Assembly (NCBI GenBank): GCA_947629895.1
Contig: CANRFP010000037.1
Location: forward strand, 1 to 11,765
Source: an uncultured Clostridia bacterium
GTDB lineage: Bacteria; Bacillota_A; Clostridia; Christensenellales; UBA1242
DNA length: 11,765 nt
Direction of reading: 5' to 3'
The notes under the pieces are model-generated. The model was not told the origin of the DNA. It saw only the letters and a program-made list of their open reading frames with translations, and ran no database searches. The translations under genes and the position numbers were made by a program. Numbering within the stretch: position 1 is the first letter of the stretch; every line of letters begins with the position of its first letter. Of this stretch, positions 6,709 through 11,765 are shown piece after piece.

Positions 6709-7125
6709 TTACTTTTTATCAAGATAATTTTGCAGTATTATTTGTGCCGAAACTTTGTCCAAAAACTCTTTGCGTTTTTGCCAATTTATTTTTGCCTCTT
6801 TCAAAAGCTCCTCCGCTTCATAAGATGTGTATCTTTCATCTTGAAAAGCAATTTTGACGTCCGTTTTTTCTTTCAGCTTGCCGGCAAAATCGCGAACAAT
6901 TTTGCACAATTCCCCCTCACTTCCATCAGTTTGGAGCGGCGAGCCAAAAACAACCTCGTCAACACTTTTTTCGGCAATCAATTTGGCAAAATATTCAAGG
7001 TCTTTTTGCTCTGTTTGAGTTTTGTATATGTGGTCGGCAGATGCAATTGTTTGAGTTAGGTCTGAAAAAGCCACCCCAATTCTTGCCTTACCATAGTCCA
7101 AACACATTTTTCTTGAATACTGCAT
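6709..7125 (-). CDS. ruvX: RuvX/YqgF RNase H-fold nuclease
   Basis: The family (YqgF, RuvX) has an RNase H-like fold and is linked to 16S rRNA 5'-end processing and proposed Holliday junction resolution. The 138 residues match the usual length. Motifs are LDYGKARIGVAFSD (about 9-22, first catalytic Asp10), VFGSPLQTDGSEG (about 59-71, where GLP is more usual than GSP), QDERYTSYEAEELL, and DKVSAQIILQNYL with the C-terminal Asp. The ATG at 7125 has GGTGAG just upstream. A later ATG at Met7 would still keep the motif but lacks a clear ribosome binding site. The promoter at 7140-7168 gives a leader of only about 8-10 nt. Followed by the DUF1292 gene. Confidence 0.95.
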   Translation of the reverse strand: MQYSRKMCLDYGKARIGVAFSDLTQTIASADHIYKTQTEQKDLEYFAKLIAEKSVDEVVFGSPLQTDGSEGELCKIVRDFAGKLKEKTDVKIAFQDERYTSYEAEELLKEAKINWQKRKEFLDKVSAQIILQNYLDKK

Positions 7126-7139
7126 ATCTCACCATAATT

Positions 7140-7168
7140 ATTTTATCTAATTTAAACAAAATAGTCAA
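7140..7168 (-). promoter_or_regulatory. Sigma-A promoter of ruvX-DUF1292 with a very short leader
   Basis: TTGACT (7163-7168), a 17-nt spacer, then TAAAAT (7140-7145). The predicted start is near 7133-7135, leaving about 8-10 nt that contain GGTGAG before the ruvX ATG at 7125. It lies between the polA stop and ruvX; no clear terminator separates polA. Confidence 0.75.
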
Positions 7169-7202
7169 TCATTTTGCAAACAAACACAAAAAACTTGAAA
7201 AT

Positions 7203-9698
7203 TTATTTGCACTCAAACAAATTTTTGCCACTAGAAACCGAAACTGTCAGCGGAATTGTGAATTTGCAAACATTTTCCATGCAAGATTTTAGAATTTGTT
7301 TCACTTCTTCAACTTCCTCTTGCGGTGCGTCAACAATAAGTTCATCATGAATTTGCAAAATCACGTGGCTCTTTTTGCCTTTTAGTTTTTTAAAAACCTC
7401 AACCATAGCCATTTTGATAACATCCGAAGCAGTGCCTTGAAGAGGCATATTCATGGCAACTCTTTCGCCAAATTTTCTCACGTTTGCATTTGAAGATTGG
7501 ATTTCCGGAATGTGCCTAATCCTTCCAAAATAAGAACGAATGAAGGTGTTTTTGCGTGCAAAATCCACATTTTGTTCCATAAAAGTTTTGATTTTTGGAT
7601 ATCTATCAAAATAACTGTCGATATATTGCCTTGCTTTAAAGCGTGAGGTTTTGATGTTTTGAGAAAGGCCAAAGTCACTTATGCCATAAATTATGCCAAA
7701 ATTCACCGCCTTTGTCCTCCAACTTTGCGCCGCCGTGACCTCTTCAACAGGCACTCCAAAGATTTCGCTTGCGGTTTTTGTGTGGATATCTATGCCGTGC
7801 TGATAAGCCTCAATCATGCTGTCCTCGTTTGCCAAGTTTGCCAAAAGTCGAAGTTCAATTTGATTATAATCCGCCGAAATTATTTGCCCGCCATCATATT
7901 TTGAAATGAAAATTTTGCGCAAATTTTTTCCTTCCTCATCGCGAGTTGGAATGTTTTGCATGTTTGGGTCAGAACTTGAAAGCCTGCCCGTGGATGTGAG
8001 CGTTTGATTGAAAACTGTGTGAATAACATCGCCTGAAGTTTGGCAGATGTTTTTGTAAACATTAATGTAAGTGCTGATAAGTTTGCTGAGTTTTCGATGC
8101 GAAATGATAAGTTCAACAATTTCGTGCTGCCACCTAATGTCATCAAGCACGGCAAAGTTTGTGGACTGTTTTTTGTTGTTGAAGGATTTTAACCCAAGTT
8201 TATCAAACAAAATTGCGGCAACCTGTTTTGGCGAATTTATGTTGAACGTTTCGCCCGCCAATTCATATATTTTTGCTGAAATGTCGGCAAGTTCTGCATC
8301 ATATTTTTGGCTTAGGCTTTCAAGCATTTCCCTGTCAACCTTAAAGCCCTCATTTTCCATTGAATACAAAACTTTCACAAGCGGAATTTCAATTTCGCTG
8401 TATATTTTTTGAACATTTTGCTCAATCATCTTTTTTTCAAGATTTTCTTTGTCACTTATAAACTCATTCACTGTGCTTTCGGCGTGTTTTGGCAGCCCCG
8501 CATACAACACATATCGTGCAATTTCCAAATCAAAAAAGTTTTCAAGCGCAATTCCAACTTCGTCCAAAACTGAGAGGTCAAATTTTGAATTTTCAGTGAT
8601 TTTTAAAATGGAATTATTTTCAAAAATTGGTTTAAAAATTTTCAAAACATCGTTCAATTCAATGGTCTGAGAAAAAAGGTCAATTTCTTTTTTCAAAAAG
8701 TAAATTTCCTGCCCATTTATCGCAAATTCAAGGCTTTTTAAGTCATAACAAAAAACATTTTTAACTCTTTGCGCAAGCGCCTCAACATCTGTCAAACTTT
8801 CGAGACAATTCTTTTTAACTTCTTGCCTTTTTGAATGCACCCCGTCACCAAAAATATCCTTTCGGTTGGTTAAGCTTCTAAAATCCCAAGCCTCAAAAAA
8901 ATCTCGAAGTTCCTGCGAGAAAGGAAACTCAAAGCAAAAATCGGACATCTCAAAATTTATTTCGCAATCGGTTTTGATTGTTGCCAGCGTTTTGGAAAGA
9001 AAAGCCATATCCTTGCCAAGTTCCAACTTTTCCTTCAATTTTCCAGAAATTTCATCAATATTTTGATAAATGTTTTCAACTGTGGCATATTTTTCAAGCA
9101 AAGAAAGAGCCGTTTTTTCGCCCACTCCCAAAACGCCCGGAATATTGTCAGAAGCATCACCCATAAGGCCTTTGAGGTCGGTTATGCCACTTGGCGCAAG
9201 ATGATATTTTTCAAAAAGCGCCTTCTCATCAAACCTTTCAATATCGGTTACACCTTTTTTTGTGAGCCAAACTTCTGTGTTGTTGTTTATCAGTTGCAAA
9301 AGGTCGCGATCACCCGAAACCAATATGTTTTGAGTGTCCTTATTCTGTGCCAAAGTGCCAATTATATCATCCGCCTCAATGCCGGCAATTTCAAAAATTT
9401 TTATGCCCATTTTTTGAAGCATGGATTTGATAACCGGAAATTGAAAAATCAAATCCTCTGGCGTTTCCTTTCGCTTGGCCTTATAGCCCTCATATAAATT
9501 GTTTCTGAAAGTTTTTCGAGCATGGTCAAAAGCAACCGCCATATATTTTGGCTTTTGCTCAACTATAAGCTTCACAATCAAATTTGCAAAGCCGAACACC
9601 GCGCCAGAGGGCTGTTTCTCACGATTAGATAAATAAGGCATTGCATAAAATGCCCTATTTGCCAAACTATTTCCATCAACAATGATAAACTTTTCCAC
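7203..9698 (-). CDS. polA: DNA polymerase I with 5' nuclease domain and degenerate proofreading domain
   Basis: Pol I removes RNA primers and fills gaps in replication and repair. The 831 residues comprise three parts. The first is a complete 5'-3' nuclease (about 1-285: IIVDGNSL with Asp8, AGIEADDIIG, SGDRDLLQL, GDASDNIPGVLGVGEKT). The second is a 3'-5' exonuclease-like domain (about 300-460) lacking an exo I DxE, so probably not proofreading, as in other Bacillota. The third is the polymerase. Its catalytic residues are Asp610 in DYNQIELRLLA and Asp785-Glu786 in QIHDELIVDAP; Lys663, Phe667 and Tyr671 lie on the O-helix, all matching Taq numbering. Where Taq has Arg659-Arg660, this protein has Ser659-Trp660. 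The start is GTG, with AAAGG upstream. It begins 10 nt after a membrane-protein gene, so the two are probably co-transcribed. Confidence 0.97.
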   Translation of the reverse strand: MEKFIIVDGNSLANRAFYAMPYLSNREKQPSGAVFGFANLIVKLIVEQKPKYMAVAFDHARKTFRNNLYEGYKAKRKETPEDLIFQFPVIKSMLQKMGIKIFEIAGIEADDIIGTLAQNKDTQNILVSGDRDLLQLINNNTEVWLTKKGVTDIERFDEKALFEKYHLAPSGITDLKGLMGDASDNIPGVLGVGEKTALSLLEKYATVENIYQNIDEISGKLKEKLELGKDMAFLSKTLATIKTDCEINFEMSDFCFEFPFSQELRDFFEAWDFRSLTNRKDIFGDGVHSKRQEVKKNCLESLTDVEALAQRVKNVFCYDLKSLEFAINGQEIYFLKKEIDLFSQTIELNDVLKIFKPIFENNSILKITENSKFDLSVLDEVGIALENFFDLEIARYVLYAGLPKHAESTVNEFISDKENLEKKMIEQNVQKIYSEIEIPLVKVLYSMENEGFKVDREMLESLSQKYDAELADISAKIYELAGETFNINSPKQVAAILFDKLGLKSFNNKKQSTNFAVLDDIRWQHEIVELIISHRKLSKLISTYINVYKNICQTSGDVIHTVFNQTLTSTGRLSSSDPNMQNIPTRDEEGKNLRKIFISKYDGGQIISADYNQIELRLLANLANEDSMIEAYQHGIDIHTKTASEIFGVPVEEVTAAQSWRTKAVNFGIIYGISDFGLSQNIKTSRFKARQYIDSYFDRYPKIKTFMEQNVDFARKNTFIRSYFGRIRHIPEIQSSNANVRKFGERVAMNMPLQGTASDVIKMAMVEVFKKLKGKKSHVILQIHDELIVDAPQEEVEEVKQILKSCMENVCKFTIPLTVSVSSGKNLFECK

Positions 9699-9708
9699 TT
9701 AAAAACCT

Positions 9709-10032
9709 TTAAACAATTAAATTTGCGGCAACTTTTCCGCCAAACAATTTGTAAATGAAATCAGGCGCGCAAAGCACAATCGCGTAACAAACAATCGCCA
9801 AAATTAAGGCTATGAAGAAAGCGGTTTTCAGTGGGCTTCCCGAAAAATTGACAAGAGCAAAACAGAAAATAATTGCAACGCCGCCAAAGTTGACAATCAA
9901 GTCAAAATAAGGCTTAAACCAGCCCATGTCAGGGTTCCAACTTGGCACTTTTGTTGCAACAACATTAACCACCAAAAAGCAGATGTAAACAATGGACAAA
10001 ACTGACAAGATTGTGTAAAGTACTTTTTTCAT
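9709..10032 (-). CDS. Small three-helix membrane protein of unknown function
   Basis: A 107-residue hydrophobic protein not recognised as a named family. Predicted membrane segments are at about 4-26 (VLYTILSVLSIVYICFLVV), 46-63 (LIVNFGGVAIIFCFALVNF) and 69-91 (TAFFIALILAIVCYAIVL). A Trp/Pro-rich extracytoplasmic or loop region (PSWNPDMGWFKPYF) joins the first two, and a short GGK-containing tail follows. The first helix could double as a signal anchor. It has a promoter at 10074-10102 and a GGTGAGGGTGA ribosome binding region, and ends 10 nt before polA, so it is the first gene of the polA transcript. It lies just outside the phage-derived operon's terminator and is probably a host gene, though a phage origin is not excluded. 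Confidence 0.8.
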   Translation of the reverse strand: MKKVLYTILSVLSIVYICFLVVNVVATKVPSWNPDMGWFKPYFDLIVNFGGVAIIFCFALVNFSGSPLKTAFFIALILAIVCYAIVLCAPDFIYKLFGGKVAANLIV

Positions 10033-10073
10033 AAATCACCCTCACCTCTCCTTTTTCAACAATATCTTTTATT

Positions 10074-10102
10074 ATAATATCATAAATAGGAAGCAATTTC
10101 AA
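10074..10102 (-). promoter_or_regulatory. Promoter of the membrane protein-polA transcript
   Basis: TTGAAA (10097-10102), a 17-nt spacer, then TATTAT (10074-10079). A start near 10067 would give a leader of about 35 nt containing GGAGAGGTGAGGG before the ATG at 10032. Confidence 0.7.
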
Positions 10103-10132
10103 GTAAAATCCACGCAAAACTGTGGCAAAAAA

Positions 10133-10165
10133 TAAAAAAAGAACCGCCAATTTTTTTAGCGGTTC
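10133..10165 (-). terminator. Intrinsic terminator closing the phage-derived operon
   Basis: The minus strand reads GAACCGC, 11-nt loop region, GCGGTTC, then a run of seven T. The 7-bp stem is perfect. It lies 37 nt after the holin stop codon and marks the transcriptional boundary between the phage-like genes and the polA unit. Confidence 0.88.
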
Positions 10166-10201
10166 AATTTTTGTTGCATATTTATGCATTATATGTTATT
10201 T

Positions 10202-10480
10202 TTATTCATCATTATCGTTGTCATCAAAACTGTCTTCATCATCTTTTTTATCATCAAAATTTTCGTCTGTTTCATCGCCCGGATTGCCGCCATCTTTTTT
10301 AAGGCTAACAATCCCAAACACTGCCAAAAAGCCAGCGATGGACATAACACAATCCTCAACAACCTCATTTTGAACTTCAAAGCCAAACGCCTTCCCAAGC
10401 GAAGTTAAAAGCATAACCAGCGCAGAAGACAAACTCAGCCAAAAGCCATAAGATTGAATTTTTTTAAAGAAGTTTTTCAC
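10202..10480 (-). CDS. Phage holin, phiLC3-like, with a long acidic C-terminal tail
   Basis: Holins form membrane lesions that release or activate phage endolysin. The 92 residues have an amphipathic start (KNFFKKIQSYGFW) and two membrane segments at about 12-30 (FWLSLSSALVMLLTSLGKAF) and 45-61 (CVMSIAGFLAVFGIVSL). This order matches phiLC3-type holins. The last 25 residues are 15 Asp/Glu, an unusual tail. The start is read as GTG at 10480, because GGAGG ends exactly 6 nt before it. The ATG at 10486 would touch that ribosome binding site directly. It overlaps the uviB-like gene by 17 nt, implying coupled translation. A terminator follows. No endolysin follows, so its partner lies elsewhere or is lost. 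Confidence 0.82.
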   Translation of the reverse strand: MKNFFKKIQSYGFWLSLSSALVMLLTSLGKAFGFEVQNEVVEDCVMSIAGFLAVFGIVSLKKDGGNPGDETDENFDDKKDDEDSFDDNDNDE

Positions 10481-10697
10481 AATCATCCTCCATTTTAAGT
10501 TGCTCTTTTATATCCGAAATATCTTGTTTAACAGTGTCCAAAGTTTGAAGGCTTTCAGTTAGCACATCAATGGTTTTTAAGTATTTATTTTCCCTTTTTG
10601 AACTGTCTTTCAGTTGATAGAAAAACAAAAATACAAACAAAGTTGCAAAAATTCCATTGCTAACAACAATGCTTATAATTTCATTCCAAAGGCTCAT
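10464..10697 (-). CDS. UviB/BhlA family holin-like protein
   Basis: A 77-residue protein with one N-terminal membrane segment at about 5-27 (EIISIVVSNGIFATLFVFLFFY). A short basic stretch (KDSSKREN) and a coiled-coil-like amphipathic tail (KYLKTIDVLTESL onward) follow. This is the layout of UviB (clostridial bacteriocin release) and BhlA (SPbeta-type phage holin-like) proteins. The family is associated with lysis or bacteriocin export and is usually next to a holin or an endolysin. AAGGA precedes the ATG at 10697. It overlaps the 37-residue ORF upstream by 17 nt and the holin downstream by 17 nt, so the three genes are tightly coupled. Family assignment is by pattern recognition; the exact role is inferred from its neighbours. 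Confidence 0.88.
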   Translation of the reverse strand: MSLWNEIISIVVSNGIFATLFVFLFFYQLKDSSKRENKYLKTIDVLTESLQTLDTVKQDISDIKEQLKMEDDCEKLL

Positions 10698-10794
10698 GCT
10701 TATCCTTCACAATAAAGCATTTTATTGTTTGAAAGTCTTTGCAAAGATTGCCCCTCACAAGCCGTTGTGACACATCAAAAAATTTGATTTTCAT
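10681..10794 (-). CDS. Small 37-residue ORF in the phage-derived operon, unknown function
   Basis: It fills the gap between the structural gene and the uviB-like gene exactly. Its ATG shares ATGA with the upstream stop codon (4-bp overlap), and its TGA lies 17 nt inside the uviB-like gene. The product begins MKIKFFDVSQRLVRGN and ends KDKHEPLE. It is basic-to-neutral with two Cys (18 and 26) and no membrane segment. It does not resemble XkdX, the small protein often found at this place in PBSX-like operons. The overlap pattern suggests translational coupling. No Shine-Dalgarno sequence was identified, so translation may depend on re-initiation. Support is positional; no family is recognised. 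Confidence 0.5.
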   Translation of the reverse strand: MKIKFFDVSQRLVRGNLCKDFQTIKCFIVKDKHEPLE

Positions 10795-11765
10795 GACATC
10801 ACATCAAACATAATAAGTGGCTTTTGAATAAAACATTGTTGAGCGTTTGTAAAAAATTCAAATTGGAAATTCTTCCCATAAACACTGACATTCAGCCTTT
10901 GTTCTTTCTCTGCTCCGTCAAATTCAAAAACTTTTTCTTCCTCATCAGAAGAAATTTTAACAGAACATGGGAACAAAGTTGTTAACACAATTTCTTTAAT
11001 TCTTTTTCTCTTTGATTTAACACCCAAATCGCACTCAAACGATTTCCAACTTTTTTGTGTTGGCGTTCCAAAAACGCTTCCAGAGTTTGTTAAAAAGCCA
11101 ACCTTTTTTGTGTAAACAGTGTTAAAACAAACGCAAAGTTCGTTCATGAAAGGCGTGTCAATTGCAAGCACTTTCAAAAGGTCAACTCCCCTGAAAAGAT
11201 TAAGCCCAAGGGTGTCGATATCAATTTCAAAAAGAACATTGTTAACATAATCTCCCGTTTCGCAGCCAACCTGTTGCCCGTCTTTGAAATCACATTTTGT
11301 TGCAAGATAATATTTTCCGTTTAAGCAAGCACAAGTTGCGTTTTTGTTGTCAAGATTTTTAAAATAAACATCATAACGCTGACAAATTTTGTCAACCGAA
11401 TTTCCGTTAAAAGTGTATAGCCCATCACGCGTCATGAAAAAAATCTTGTCGCCGCAAACACTTATTGTGTTTTCAAAAATTTTGGATGGAGAATTGTATA
11501 AATGAGTGAAAGAAAAGTCATCTTTTGTGGTGTAAATTGAAAGTTTTGTGATGCCAAAATCTCTGAATAAATATACATAATCATTAAAAGCAACAACCTT
11601 GTTAAATGAGCCAACATTATCCAAAAATTCAATTGTTGATTTCTTGCTGTCGTCCCAATTTATCAAGTCCTTGTTTTTTGTGTAAATAAGTGTATTTCGG
11701 TTTGTGTTTGTAATTCCAAAAAAATTATCATAGTGCACCGCACAAGAAATAAAAGGGGGAACATC
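10791..11765 (-). CDS. Phage structural-type protein, N-terminus beyond window
   Basis: At least 324 residues; the frame is open to the right edge (first visible residues DVPPFISCAVHYD), so the GTG at 11738 is not the true start. Repeated beta-rich blocks follow, such as VVAFNDYVYLFRDFGI, KIFFMTRDGLYTFNGN and LNGKYYLATKC. They suggest a beta-propeller-like fold of the kind seen in phage tail or head-tail completion proteins. The C-terminal part (VFEFDGAEKEQRL, NVSVYGKNFQFEFF) looks like a separate beta domain. It carries 12 Cys, many for such a protein. It is placed directly before the UviB/holin pair with a 4-bp overlap, where late operons carry tail-tip or minor structural genes. The phage link rests mainly on context; the precise role is unknown. 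Confidence 0.6.
   Translation of the reverse strand, partial: DVPPFISCAVHYDNFFGITNTNRNTLIYTKNKDLINWDDSKKSTIEFLDNVGSFNKVVAFNDYVYLFRDFGITKLSIYTTKDDFSFTHLYNSPSKIFENTISVCGDKIFFMTRDGLYTFNGNSVDKICQRYDVYFKNLDNKNATCACLNGKYYLATKCDFKDGQQVGCETGDYVNNVLFEIDIDTLGLNLFRGVDLLKVLAIDTPFMNELCVCFNTVYTKKVGFLTNSGSVFGTPTQKSWKSFECDLGVKSKRKRIKEIVLTTLFPCSVKISSDEEEKVFEFDGAEKEQRLNVSVYGKNFQFEFFTNAQQCFIQKPLIMFDVMS

Noticed and set aside
7166..7202. TGCAAATAAA/TTTGTTTGCA hairpin after polA as a terminator.
   Set aside because: The stem is AT-rich with a 17-nt loop and no T-tract follows, so read-through into ruvX is as likely.
8200..8800. Loss of the exo I acidic motif in the PolA proofreading domain as a notable defect.
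   Set aside because: Degenerate 3'-5' exonuclease domains are usual in Bacillota and Taq-type Pol I.
10172..10196. TTGCATATTTATGCA next to the phage terminator, as a possible third copy of the palindromic half-site block.
   Set aside because: Only the TGCATA/TATGCA ends match; the TACACAATAT core is absent. Such a short palindrome is expected by chance in AT-rich DNA.
1..11765. UGA recoding, CRISPR arrays, tRNA or rRNA genes, insertion sequences.
   Set aside because: TGA ends the structural gene and the 37-residue ORF with no in-frame TGA in the long genes. No regularly spaced repeats, tRNA cloverleaf, rRNA stretch or transposase was seen.

Overview
The window looks like chromosomal DNA from an AT-rich, low-GC Bacillota (Clostridia or RF39-like gut lineage). 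This is inferred from a T-box leader before pheS, the ruvX plus DUF1292 pair, a PolA with a degenerate proofreading domain, AAGGAG-type ribosome binding sites, and clostridial phage genes (UviB/BhlA and phiLC3-like holins). TAA, TAG and TGA all serve as stops, so the standard bacterial code is in use. Nearly everything is on the minus strand; rluA is the only plus-strand gene.

Region 1 (1-4852) is a minus-strand cluster: a sigma-A promoter (4766-4794), a Phe T-box leader (4512-4759), pheS, pheT, and a cysteine desulfurase cut by the left edge just before its expected active-site Cys loop. The pheS-pheT and pheT-desulfurase spacers carry related blocks of alternating palindromic half-sites. 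Each block ends in the same 8-mer, 20-21 nt before the next start codon. This is the least explained signal in the window.

Region 2 (4824-5970): rluA is transcribed divergently from pheS. Its predicted transcription start falls on its ATG, so the message is probably leaderless. The space after it (5741-5970) holds two palindromes and the terminator of the next minus-strand gene.

Region 3 (5971-10102) is minus-strand housekeeping. A promoter drives a three-helix membrane protein and polA. A second promoter drives ruvX and a DUF1292 gene, ending at a strong terminator. A third drives a 60-residue, lysine-rich small protein. PolA residue numbers match Taq exactly at its catalytic sites, yet the O-helix Arg659/Arg660 pair reads Ser/Trp.

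Region 4 (10133-11765) is the end of a phage-derived late operon: a structural-type protein running off the right edge, an undescribed 37-residue ORF, a UviB/BhlA protein and a phiLC3-like holin with an acidic tail. These are coupled by short overlaps and closed by a terminator. No endolysin or integrase is visible, so an intact prophage, a remnant and a tailocin-like element cannot be told apart.
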